From the NCBI GenBank assembly GCA_030147525.1, contig JASBVF010000044.1, positions 1 through 64,000 of the forward strand: a DNA stretch of 64,000 nt, in the 5' to 3' direction. Positions 18,113 through 25,246 of this stretch are shown one piece after another. A program made the translations under genes and the position numbers. The notes under the pieces are model-generated. The model saw only the letters and a list, made by a program, of their open reading frames with translations. It did not search any database and was not told the DNA's origin. Origin of the DNA: Bacteroidota bacterium (GTDB lineage: Bacteria > Bacteroidota > Bacteroidia > Chitinophagales > Saprospiraceae). Numbering within the stretch: the first letter of the stretch is position 1; each line of letters begins with the position of its first letter.

Positions 18113-19447
18113 ATGAAATCTATACTTATTAAAAATGTAAAGCTCGTCAACAGGGGGGCAATCATAGCTGGCGATATTTTCATCAAAAACGGAAGAATCG
18201 AGCAAATCGGCGGCATCATCGACCGGAAAGCAGACTTCGAAATCGATGCGACCGGCCTGCATGCCTTGCCTGGCATCATCGACGACCAGGTTCACTTCCG
18301 GGAACCGGGCCTCACGCACAAGGCCGATCTCTACACCGAACCCCGTGCCGCCGTGGCGGGCGGCGTTACGTCCTTCATGGAAATGCCGAATACCAAGCCC
18401 CCGGCACTCACGCAGGAATTATTGGAAGATAAATACCGGATCGCTGCTGCCAAGTCGCTGGCGAACTATTCGTTTTTCATGGGCGCTTCCAACGACAACA
18501 TCGAGGAAGTGCTGAAAACCGACCCCCGCACAGTTTGCGGCGTAAAGGTTTTCATGGGCTCCAGCACCGGCAACATGCTCGTGGATGATCAGAAAACGCT
18601 GGAAGGCATTTTTTCCCGCTGCCCCATGCTCATCGCCACGCACTGCGAGGACGAGGCGACGGTGAGGGGCAACGAGGCGATTTTTAAAGAAAAATATGGC
18701 GAAGACGTTCCCATCGAGCTTCACCCGGAGATTCGCAGCGTGGAGGCCTGTCTGAAATCTTCGTCGATGGCGATTGATTTGGCAAAAAAATACGGTACCC
18801 GCCTCCACATTCTCCACATCTCGACGAAGGACGAACTGGCGCTTTTCCGCAACGACATTCCGCTCAGCGAAAAGCGCATTACTTCGGAAGTGTGCGTGCA
18901 TCACCTTTATTTCAACAGCGAAGACTACCGCACAAAAGACACCCAGATCAAGTGCAACCCGGCGGTGAAAGACCGCTCGCACCAGGAGGCGCTGTTCCCG
19001 GCGCTGCTCGACGACCGGCTCGACATCATCGCTACCGACCATGCGCCGCACACCTGGGACGAAAAACAAAACAAATATTTCAGCGCACCCTCCGGCGTGC
19101 CGCTCATTCAGCACACACTCAACGTGATGCTCGAATTTTTTCAACAGGGAAAAATCAGCCTGGAGCGCATCGTGGAGAAAATGTGCCATGCGCCGGCGAT
19201 CTGCTTTCACGTGCAGGAGCGGGGCTTCCTGGACGAAGGCAACTGGGCCGACATCGTGCTGGTGGATTTGAATGAAAAATGGAAGGTGGAAAAATCCAAC
19301 CTGTTTTACAAATGCAACTGGTCGCCGTTCGAAGGCCACACCTTTCAGGGGCGGGTGAAAAGCACCATCGTTAGCGGGCACCTGGCTTACCGGGACGGGC
19401 GGTTTTTTGAGGAGAAGATGGGGGAGAGGCTAACTTTTGACCATTAA
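18113..19447 (+). CDS. pyrC: Dihydroorotase (class I)
   Basis: Closes N-carbamoyl-aspartate to dihydroorotate in pyrimidine synthesis. It is an amidohydrolase TIM barrel of 444 residues. Metal and substrate motifs are visible: HFREPGLTHK near residue 61, the MEMPNT motif near 90, KVFMGSSTG with the probable carbamylated Lys, ATHCED, LHILHIST and the catalytic Asp in ATDHAPH. The usual HxH pair of the first strand is QVH here (Gln59, His61). I recall the same IDDQVHFREPG form in other Bacteroidota dihydroorotases, so the enzyme is probably active. It is a single gene ended by a bidirectional terminator. Confidence 0.93.
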   Translation: MKSILIKNVKLVNRGAIIAGDIFIKNGRIEQIGGIIDRKADFEIDATGLHALPGIIDDQVHFREPGLTHKADLYTEPRAAVAGGVTSFMEMPNTKPPALTQELLEDKYRIAAAKSLANYSFFMGASNDNIEEVLKTDPRTVCGVKVFMGSSTGNMLVDDQKTLEGIFSRCPMLIATHCEDEATVRGNEAIFKEKYGEDVPIELHPEIRSVEACLKSSSMAIDLAKKYGTRLHILHISTKDELALFRNDIPLSEKRITSEVCVHHLYFNSEDYRTKDTQIKCNPAVKDRSHQEALFPALLDDRLDIIATDHAPHTWDEKQNKYFSAPSGVPLIQHTLNVMLEFFQQGKISLERIVEKMCHAPAICFHVQERGFLDEGNWADIVLVDLNEKWKVEKSNLFYKCNWSPFEGHTFQGRVKSTIVSGHLAYRDGRFFEEKMGERLTFDH

Positions 19448-19467
19448 TTTTCACAAAAACAAACATA

Positions 19468-19507
19468 AAAAAACGCCAGTTGGGCCTGTTGCCTGCTGGC
19501 GTTTTTT
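19468..19507. terminator. Bidirectional terminator between pyrC and the anti-sigma gene
   Basis: Arms 19468-19479 and 19496-19507 (AACGCCAG with CTGGCGTT plus A/T ends) form a perfect 12-bp stem with a 16-base loop, flanked by A runs on the left and T runs on the right. It serves the two convergent genes. Confidence 0.85.
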
Positions 19508-19530
19508 ATTTTTAAAAAAGTGCGTTCCGT

Positions 19531-20031
19531 TTACAGTCCTTTCAGGTTTAATTTCTTGGCAATCAACATCTTATCCACGATCAACAAAGTAGCAACCACC
19601 AGCAGCAGCGGCACAACGTGACCCACCACCTCGCCGGGAACAGCTTTAAAAATAGAACTTAAACCCTGGCTGATTTCATCTACGTAAGGCACTGGCTGTG
19701 GCTTGGCCGAACCGTAATTTTTGCCCCAAAACAGCAACCCGGCAAAACAAACGGCCACCGCCGCCCAGAAAATTTTCGCCCAAACCGGCGAAACCAACGG
19801 CTCGACCGGTGCGGGAGCGTACATTTTCGGCAGCGATTCCATCACGTTTTGGGTGAAGCGCATGGAGGGCTGCTCCGGTTCCATGCTGGTCAGCGTGGAC
19901 TGTAATTCCAGGATCATATCGAGTTCTTCCCGGTAGTCAGCGTCGGAAGCCAGCCGGGCCTCGACCACTGCTTTTTCCCGGGCGCTGCATTCGCCTTCGG
20001 CGTATTTCCAAAGTAATTCCGGTGTATTCAT
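19531..20031 (-). CDS. Probable anti-sigma factor (transmembrane)
   Basis: A 166-residue protein beginning MNTPELLWKYAEGECSAREK, like the N-terminal cytoplasmic part of Bacteroidota anti-sigma factors. A transmembrane helix follows at about 84-102 (IFWAAVAVCFAGLLFW) and a second hydrophobic segment near the C-terminus (VVPLLLVVATLLIVDKML). It lacks the classic zinc-finger HxxxCxxC motif. The gene overlaps the ECF sigma gene by 4 bases (ATGA), so the two are translationally coupled; the membrane topology plus coupling is the main reason for the call. It would hold the sigma factor at the inner membrane. The signal it senses is unknown. Confidence 0.75.
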   Translation of the reverse strand: MNTPELLWKYAEGECSAREKAVVEARLASDADYREELDMILELQSTLTSMEPEQPSMRFTQNVMESLPKMYAPAPVEPLVSPVWAKIFWAAVAVCFAGLLFWGKNYGSAKPQPVPYVDEISQGLSSIFKAVPGEVVGHVVPLLLVVATLLIVDKMLIAKKLNLKGL

Positions 20032-20600
20032 ATCAAACTTTTTACTTCATTTTTCAAATGCCGGGTCAACTGGTTTTTCAGCGCATCCCGAAGGCGGAAC
20101 AATTTAACCTTCACGTTGCTTTCGGTCAAGCCCGTGATGGTTGAAATTTCCTTGACGGACTGCTCCTGCAGGTAGTACAAACTCAACAGCGCCGAGTCTT
20201 CCGGGTTCATGCGATCGAGGGCTTCCTGCACGATTTTTTGGGTGTTTTGCCGCTGCATCTGTTGCGCCGGCGTGTCTTCCTCGTCCCGGATTTGCAGGAA
20301 GTTTTTGTCGTCGTCGATGGACTTACTCACTGCCGGCCTTGCCCGGTAGCGGTCAATGGCGGTGCGCCAGGCAATCTGGTAGAGCCACGTCCCGAACTTG
20401 GAGCGTTGCTCGAAACTGGCCAGCGCCCGGTAAGCTTTCACGAAGGCATCCTGCGCTGCTTCTTCCGCTTCTTCCCTGTTTTTCAACACTTTAAGCGTGA
20501 CAGAAAAGACGTAATTCTGGTATTTCTCCACCAACAAACGGAAGGAAGTTTCCTTGCCCTCCAGGGTTTGATTGATTAAAAGAATGTCGTTGTCCATCAC
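20028..20600 (-). CDS. RNA polymerase sigma factor, ECF (sigma-70) family
   Basis: The 190-residue product has sigma region 2 (LLVEKYQNYVFSVTLKVL, AEEAAQDAFVKAYRAL, FGTWLYQIAWRTAIDRYR) and region 4 with the helix-turn-helix (LDRMNPEDSALLSLYYL, VKEISTITGLTESNVKVKL). Regions 1 and 3 are absent, which defines the ECF group. It directs RNA polymerase to a stress or envelope regulon, probably controlled by the anti-sigma protein encoded next, with a 4-base overlap. Start at 20600 or at the adjacent ATG 20597. No target regulon can be named from this sequence. Confidence 0.93.
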   Translation of the reverse strand: MMDNDILLINQTLEGKETSFRLLVEKYQNYVFSVTLKVLKNREEAEEAAQDAFVKAYRALASFEQRSKFGTWLYQIAWRTAIDRYRARPAVSKSIDDDKNFLQIRDEEDTPAQQMQRQNTQKIVQEALDRMNPEDSALLSLYYLQEQSVKEISTITGLTESNVKVKLFRLRDALKNQLTRHLKNEVKSLI

Positions 20601-20685
20601 GAGAGTGTTGAAAAATAGTCCGTTCGAGCTTGTTGGACGTGCTATTTTAGAATTTGGTTACAAAATAGGAAAAAAGAGAAAAAGC

Positions 20686-20720
20686 AGGCCGGTAGGCGAG
20701 TAGGCCGGTAGGCAGACCGG
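20686..20720. repeat. Octamer tandem repeat (GTAGGCCG / GTAGGCGA type)
   Basis: Imperfect 8-base tandem units such as GTAGGCGA and GTAGGCCG. The core AGGCCGGTAGGCGAG (20686-20700) recurs exactly at 62096-62110 between recQ and aroQ, so this is a dispersed repeat family. Confidence 0.65.
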
Positions 20721-20789
20721 CGGGGTTTTAAATCTTCGTTCATCTCCTCGTATAGAGTGAAGCAGGTTTTTGCCATTTCTTTTGACTCC

Positions 20790-20860
20790 CGGAGTGGCCG
20801 GGTTATCTACCCGGCGCGGTATTAAAGGCATCGGCGGTTAGATAACCCGGCCACTCCGGA
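20790..20860. repeat. Perfect 21-bp inverted repeat (REP/MITE-like)
   Basis: Arms 20790-20810 and 20840-20860 are exact reverse complements (core GGCCGGGTTATCTA), separated by 29 bases that themselves contain CCCGGCGCGG. It lies in the 375-bp spacer between the sigma factor gene and the GIN-domain gene. Size and symmetry resemble a repetitive extragenic palindrome or a MITE remnant. Confidence 0.65.
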
Positions 20861-20928
20861 GGTTTGGGCAGTTAGCCAAAGCTCATTTCACCTTAAAGAG
20901 GGGATGAGCGCAAAAGTTTGGTTGCAGC

Positions 20929-20963
20929 CAGATTTCCGAAATCTCAAAGATTTCGGAAATCTG
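20929..20963 (-). terminator. Perfect 16-bp hairpin after the GIN-domain gene
   Basis: Arms 20929-20944 and 20948-20963 (AGATTTCCGAAATCT type) are perfectly complementary with a 3-base loop. They start 13 bases past the stop of the minus-strand gene. A clear U-tract is missing, so it may instead be another dispersed palindrome. Confidence 0.5.
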
Positions 20964-20975
20964 ACTCCAACATCC

Positions 20976-22352
20976 TTACAGTTCGTTTGAAATCAGCACT
21001 GGGTTTCTCTTTGAAATAACCTCGCTGTTTTCCACCTGTTGCCGGAGCGTGTCAGTAGCGGAAACTTTGGCCCAGCTACCGTTCAGCGCTTCGAGGTCGG
21101 CCACTTTTACGGTGAAACGTTCGGCATCCATGCGGGCGTCGTTCGAGAGAATGGCTTTCAGGTAATTGCCTTCGCCTCTCACGTCGAGTTCGTTGTCGCC
21201 GGTGAGTTCCACATCGAGGTTTTGAACGTTGACGAATGCTTTGATCTGGGCCTCGCCATCGTTGACGATGCGCAATTTTTCAAGGTCAAAATCCCGGATT
21301 TCAATGTCGTCGCTGTTCACGGCCAGCAGTTCTTCCAGCACAGGCATGGTGATGGTGAAAACGATTGGCCGATCAGGGTCGGCGTTAGTGGAAATGCTCA
21401 GGTCGCTGCCGGACTGGCTGACGTTGATTTCATCTTTGTAATCCTTGCCCCGCTCCAGTTTCACGGTGAAAAGGTCGCCCCGCAGGATGTTCAGTTTGAT
21501 CGGGCCTTCGAGCCTGATTTTTGAAAAGCCCTCGAAGGAGTAATCCTGCTGTTTTTCTTTGATGAAATCAGGGGCAATCATGCCGTTGGGGCCCATTTTC
21601 CAGGTATAATCTTCGCCGTACCATGGGAAGGAGTAGTTTTCATCCTGCTCGACATGGCGCAGCGTGTGGTAAACATTTTCACCCTGGCTATTGATTTTTA
21701 CCCATTTACCTTCCGGCACCTTGAGCGTGAGGTTTACCTTTTGGCCCCGCCATTTTTCACCGTTTGGAATGGTGAAAGTGGTGGGAATGGTGAGTTTGTT
21801 GCCTTCCACGGTATATTGGTAGTCGATGTTGCTGCCGAGCTGCTGACTCTCCTCCATGCTCATTCCCCTGGAATAATTATTCTGTAAAATCTCAAACTGT
21901 CCGGTTTTCGATTTTTCAATGTTCAGTTGCACATTACCGGAGACCAACTGATCGCCGGAGAGGAAAAGCTCGTCGCCAAAGCGGAGCAGCACATCATCCG
22001 AAACAGATTTTTCCAGGTCGATGAAAAGTGTGTCGGCATTTGTAAAACCGGAAGTAGCGCCTTTACTCACATCGCCGCCTGCTGAAAATTCTTTGACGGA
22101 AGTCACGGCCACAAACATCAGGCTCACGAGGTTGACGAGCCAGAATACCCAGAGGCCCACCGCCCAGCGGGGTTTAAAATGGGTGCGCATGAAAATCCGC
22201 ATCACAGCCAAAATGATCATGAGCAACGGAATGCCGATAAAAATCAGGAAATTGACAACGCCCAGCGTGGTGAGGAACGGAGAAGCCGGATGCAGGAAAC
22301 TGGAGAAAGGCATGCCCCAAAACATGCCGCCAACGAGGGCTACCCAAATCAA
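20976..22352 (-). CDS. GIN/DUF2807-domain envelope protein; C-terminal part of a frameshifted PspC fusion
   Basis: As called from the first possible start (TTG 22352) it is 458 residues: several hydrophobic segments in the first 100 residues, then a beta-helix-like C-terminal region (DLEKLRIVNDGEAQIKAF, VQNLDVELTGDNELDVRG) that matches the GIN/DUF2807 putative adhesin domain. The same frame is open further upstream with good coding sense: about 65 more codons up to the A10 tract at 22541-22550 (reading ...SEGILVLGKVIRIVIE...). This joins it to the PspC gene upstream if one A is added. It is therefore most likely the back half of one PspC-GIN protein, and its own start is not credible. Confidence 0.7.
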   Translation of the reverse strand: MIWVALVGGMFWGMPFSSFLHPASPFLTTLGVVNFLIFIGIPLLMIILAVMRIFMRTHFKPRWAVGLWVFWLVNLVSLMFVAVTSVKEFSAGGDVSKGATSGFTNADTLFIDLEKSVSDDVLLRFGDELFLSGDQLVSGNVQLNIEKSKTGQFEILQNNYSRGMSMEESQQLGSNIDYQYTVEGNKLTIPTTFTIPNGEKWRGQKVNLTLKVPEGKWVKINSQGENVYHTLRHVEQDENYSFPWYGEDYTWKMGPNGMIAPDFIKEKQQDYSFEGFSKIRLEGPIKLNILRGDLFTVKLERGKDYKDEINVSQSGSDLSISTNADPDRPIVFTITMPVLEELLAVNSDDIEIRDFDLEKLRIVNDGEAQIKAFVNVQNLDVELTGDNELDVRGEGNYLKAILSNDARMDAERFTVKVADLEALNGSWAKVSATDTLRQQVENSEVISKRNPVLISNEL

Positions 22353-22444
22353 ACCCAGGCAAATGACCAGTGTCAGGCCTATGATGAAAGCTACGGGTTT
22401 GATGATTTTTTGGAGGGTTTCAATGACGATACGAATGACCTTGC

Positions 22445-23191
22445 CTAAAACAAGAATCCCCTCGGAAGCGGCCGCTCTGAAATGAGCCCCGCTATCTTGG
22501 GAGCTTTCTCCCTGTTCAGACCCATAGGTCTGCGTCGAACTTTTTTTTTTGAGCCAAACTCCGCTTTCAGTTCGTCGCCCAGCTCCGAAACTTTTTTGGA
22601 AACATGTGTCAGTTCCTCCTCGATGATTTTACCGATGTTGGAAACGTTGACAGGGTCGCCCCGCATGGCCAGGCGATCGCTGGCTGTTTCTGCCTTCGGC
22701 AAAATGGCCCAGAGAATGATGTAGAGCGGAATGGCAAACCCGGCGGTGAACGCAAACAGCAGGAAGAGTAATCTTACCCACAGTGGATCCTGGATGCCGA
22801 AGTAAGCGGCGATACCGGAGCAAACGCCACCGATGACTTCCTCGTCCGGGTTGCGGAAGAGGCGCTTGCCGGTTTTGAGTTTCCATTTTCCTTCGGAAGT
22901 GGAAGATTTCGGAGCCTCACCTTCTATCGGTTCAGCGCCAAAATCTTCCGGTGTGCCCATGATGGCGATGACACTTTTCACGTGTTTTAAAGTAACAATC
23001 GGGTGACCTCCCAGCTTTTCCTGGAAGAGTTCTGCCAGCCGGGCCTCGATGTCGGTGGTGATTTCTTCGTAACCTTCTGAGCTGCGAAAATGGTTGTGGA
23101 TTGTTTTCAGGTAGCTGCCAAGTGCTTCGTAGGCATCTTCGTCAATAGTGAAGGGTAAGCCTCCGAGGTTGATGTTGAATACCTTATTCAT
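22445..23191 (-). CDS. PspC-domain protein, N-terminal part of a frameshifted PspC-GIN fusion
   Basis: The 248-residue frame begins MNKVFNINLGGLPFTIDED, a Bacteroidota PspC-protein N-terminus. The PspC domain is at about 105-170 (RLFRNPDEEVIGGVCSGIAA, membrane helix LLFLLFAFTAGFAIPLYIILW). After KKKV at the A10 tract (22541-22550) the frame runs into a short unlike tail and stops at 22445. With 11 A instead of 10, translation would continue in the frame of the GIN-domain gene. PspC proteins respond to membrane stress. It sits 2 bases after a PadR regulator, which likely controls it. Confidence 0.8.
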   Translation of the reverse strand: MNKVFNINLGGLPFTIDEDAYEALGSYLKTIHNHFRSSEGYEEITTDIEARLAELFQEKLGGHPIVTLKHVKSVIAIMGTPEDFGAEPIEGEAPKSSTSEGKWKLKTGKRLFRNPDEEVIGGVCSGIAAYFGIQDPLWVRLLFLLFAFTAGFAIPLYIILWAILPKAETASDRLAMRGDPVNVSNIGKIIEEELTHVSKKVSELGDELKAEFGSKKKVRRRPMGLNREKAPKIAGLISERPLPRGFLF

Positions 23192-23192
23192 T

Positions 23193-23552
23193 TTAATTTT
23201 TATTAGCTGTTAAGTTTTTAGTGGAATTCTGAACGGCTGATGACAATTGGTTCCAGGTGCCCATCAGGCCCCCTAGAAACTCGTGACCATCGTCGGTCAG
23301 GTAGTAATATTTTCTGGGCGGTCCGGCGTCGGATTCTTTCCAGGTGTAGTGGAGCAGTCCGGCGCTTTTCAACCTTGCCAGCAGCGGGTAAAGGGTTCCT
23401 TGTACCACGATCATCTCCGACTCTTCGAGCCGGTTGATGATGTCGGTCGGGTAAGCCTCTTTTTCCTCCGAGATGATGGAGAGAATGCAGAGTTCGAGTA
23501 TCCCTTTCCGCATCTGTTGTGTTGTATTTTCCAAGAGTCCTTGAACTTTCAT
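23193..23552 (-). CDS. PadR-family transcriptional regulator
   Basis: 119 residues from ATG 23552 (MKVQGLLENTTQQMRKGILE), the usual start for this family; the frame is open to 23603 without similarity. It is a winged-helix DNA-binding protein: ELCILSIISEEKEAYPTDII, GTLYPLLARLKSAGLL, then the wing (PPRKYYYLTDDGHEFL). PadR regulators are usually repressors, often autoregulated and paired with a membrane or transport gene. Here the stop is 2 bases before the PspC/GIN gene, a common Bacteroidota PadR-PspC arrangement, so the two form one operon. The inducing signal is unknown. Confidence 0.93.
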   Translation of the reverse strand: MKVQGLLENTTQQMRKGILELCILSIISEEKEAYPTDIINRLEESEMIVVQGTLYPLLARLKSAGLLHYTWKESDAGPPRKYYYLTDDGHEFLGGLMGTWNQLSSAVQNSTKNLTANKN

Positions 23553-23734
23553 TGTGATTCGTGCTACTCGTTGGCTTTCGCTTTTTTTGATTTCGCAGGC
23601 CACCTTTCAGCGGCGCTTTGTTTAATTGATAGTGCAAATATAGGCACTTGCAAGGTACTTTGCAATACAAGGTACTATCTTTTGCAAGGAATTTTTGATA
23701 AACAGGTAGCTGGCATAGACGAACGGATAAAAAA

Positions 23735-23766
23735 AAGGCCTGGAAAATCCGCATTTTCCAGGCCTT
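23735..23766 (-). terminator. Strong terminator after the lipoprotein gene
   Basis: A perfect 14-bp stem (23735-23748 with 23753-23766, AAGGCCTGGAAAAT) with a 4-base loop. On the minus strand it is followed by a run of T (complement of 23727-23734). It ends the transcript coming from the lipoprotein gene at 23843-24277. Confidence 0.8.
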
Positions 23767-23772
23767 GGTTGA

Positions 23773-23834
23773 AAAAGTTGAAGGGTTTAAGGGGTTAAAC
23801 ATGCTTTGTTAACCACTTAAACCCTTCAACTTTT
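23773..23834. repeat. 26-bp near-perfect inverted repeat
   Basis: Arms 23773-23798 and 23809-23834 (AAGTTGAAGGGTTTAA core) match with one mismatch around a 10-base loop. It sits directly beside the terminator at 23735 and just past the stop of the minus-strand lipoprotein gene. Two long hairpins in a row is more than termination needs. Confidence 0.6.
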
Positions 23835-23842
23835 ACCCTGAT

Positions 23843-24277
23843 TCACTTTCCCTGTCTCACTGCGATCCGCAGGTTGTAATCCTCCGGCTTGATTTTTTTG
23901 CCATCTTCCGGGTAGGGTGTTACGGCAAGCCACTGAATTTTATAGTTTTCAAAGGACTTGTTGATATTATCCGTTTGGCTGGCTCTTCTGGTGAAACTCA
24001 ACGTGTTGCTTTGACTGGCTGATGCTACCGCAAGCGCAATGCTGATCTGACCCTCCTGAATGCAGTTGACGCCCTTCGGGCAGCGTGAGTCTTCCGTTAC
24101 GGCTGTGAACGTAATTTTCAGGTCGCCGCCTTCGAGTTGAGTCGATTGATTCAGTTTCAGATCAAAAATTTCATCAAGTTTGAATGTGGCATAGCCGGGT
24201 TGTGGCTTCTTTTTACAGGCTGCTGCTGTAAATATGAAAATGGCCGAAAGGCAGAGGAGGAGGCTTAGTTTTTTCAT
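23843..24277 (-). CDS. Small lipoprotein of unknown function
   Basis: 144 residues with a lipoprotein signal (LLLCLSAIFIFTAAAC, lipid-modified Cys at about residue 21 followed by KKK). The mature part looks like a single beta-rich domain. It has a Cys pair (SRCPKGVNCIQEG) that recalls small secreted proteins that use a disulphide to stabilise a metal- or ligand-binding loop. I do not recognise the family. It is the last gene of the run of minus-strand genes starting with the LolC/E permease, 136 bases after the kinase gene, and is closed by a strong terminator. Confidence 0.7.
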   Translation of the reverse strand: MKKLSLLLCLSAIFIFTAAACKKKPQPGYATFKLDEIFDLKLNQSTQLEGGDLKITFTAVTEDSRCPKGVNCIQEGQISIALAVASASQSNTLSFTRRASQTDNINKSFENYKIQWLAVTPYPEDGKKIKPEDYNLRIAVRQGK

Positions 24278-24413
24278 GTTGAAAAAATTGAAAGGATACA
24301 GTTAAATCGTCAAAAGTTCGACTTCAACAGTTTGCGGAGCATTGATAATCAATAGCGCATAATTGAAGCAGCTAACTTTCTGACGATATTTTACTCTGTT
24401 TGGAGATCTTAAT

Positions 24414-25166
24414 TTAATGCTGATTTTCGTGGGCGTACAGTGCTGCTCCGATAATGCCCGCATGGTTAAACATCTCGGCAGGTGTCACTTTTGTTTTGAC
24501 GGTGAGCCATTCCGAATACAGTTCAAAACGACTGCTGATACCGCCACCCAGAATGATCAGATCAGGTGATACGATGCGCTCCATGTGTTCGAGATATTCA
24601 TTGAATCGTTTTCCAAATTCCTCCCATGTCAGGTCGAGTTTCTTCCGGGTGGTGTTGGAAATAAAGTGCTCTGCCACCTGGTCGTTGAGGTAAACATGGC
24701 CAAATTCAGTATTTCTCACCAGATAACCATCCGTGAAAAGGGCAGACCCTAACCCACTGCCAATGGTAATGAGCAATACGCTGTCCATAACGCCTTTACC
24801 CTTACCGTACCGCATTTCCGCAAGGCCGGCGGCATCGGCGTCGTTGGTGGCAACCACTTTTCGCTTGGTGGCTTTCGACAATATTTTTTCAATGTTGGTG
24901 CCGATCCAGCTGTCGTCAATGTTGGCTGCGCTGTGCGCAACACCATGTTTGACAATAGCCGGAAAACCACAGCCAATCAGTTCGTCTTTGTAGCCGGTCG
25001 CTTTCACCAGTTTTGCGATCACTTTGGTGACAGCTTTGGGTGTGGAAGGTTTCGGGGTGTCAAATTTGATTCTTTCCGTGACGAGTTCCCCTGTTTCCAT
25101 ATTTACGATGGCTCCTTTGATTCCGGAGGCTCCAACGTCAATACCGAGGATGTTTTTCGTTTGCAT
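24414..25166 (-). CDS. ppgK: ROK-family polyphosphate glucokinase-like kinase
   Basis: 250 residues with the phosphate-1 loop GIDVGASGIKGAIV, an ROK/actin-fold NDADAAGLAE motif, LLITIGSGLGSAL and the adenosine-binding LIILGGGIS. These match the PPGK group of the ROK family, which phosphorylates glucose using polyphosphate or ATP. The typical ROK zinc-binding CxCGxxGC motif is absent, as expected for PPGK. Substrate preference cannot be read from sequence. The 80-base spacer to the preceding cyclophilin gene consists of heptamer repeats. Confidence 0.82.
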   Translation of the reverse strand: MQTKNILGIDVGASGIKGAIVNMETGELVTERIKFDTPKPSTPKAVTKVIAKLVKATGYKDELIGCGFPAIVKHGVAHSAANIDDSWIGTNIEKILSKATKRKVVATNDADAAGLAEMRYGKGKGVMDSVLLITIGSGLGSALFTDGYLVRNTEFGHVYLNDQVAEHFISNTTRKKLDLTWEEFGKRFNEYLEHMERIVSPDLIILGGGISSRFELYSEWLTVKTKVTPAEMFNHAGIIGAALYAHENQH

Positions 25167-25174
25167 AGGTCATT

Positions 25175-25246
25175 TATGAACTATGAACTATGAACCATAA
25201 ACTATGAACGCAAACCGGTTCATCATTCATCATCCATCGTTCATCG
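25175..25246. repeat. Two tandem heptamer arrays (TATGAAC x5; TTCATCA/TTCATCG x4)
   Basis: 25175-25209 holds five 7-base units TATGAAC (one varied to CATAAAC). 25219-25246 holds four units TTCATCA, TTCATCA, TCCATCG, TTCATCG. They fill the spacer between the kinase and cyclophilin genes. The TTCATCA unit equals, on the other strand, the TGATGAA unit found inside a coding gene at 57.84 kb. Confidence 0.8.

Noticed and set aside
18419-19381. 320-codon minus-strand frame opposite pyrC
   Set aside because: Antisense to the dihydroorotase coding sequence, with no motif of its own.
22021-22485. 154-codon plus-strand frame across the PspC/GIN junction
   Set aside because: Antisense to the frameshifted gene; low complexity rich in Thr/Arg/Met, no family.
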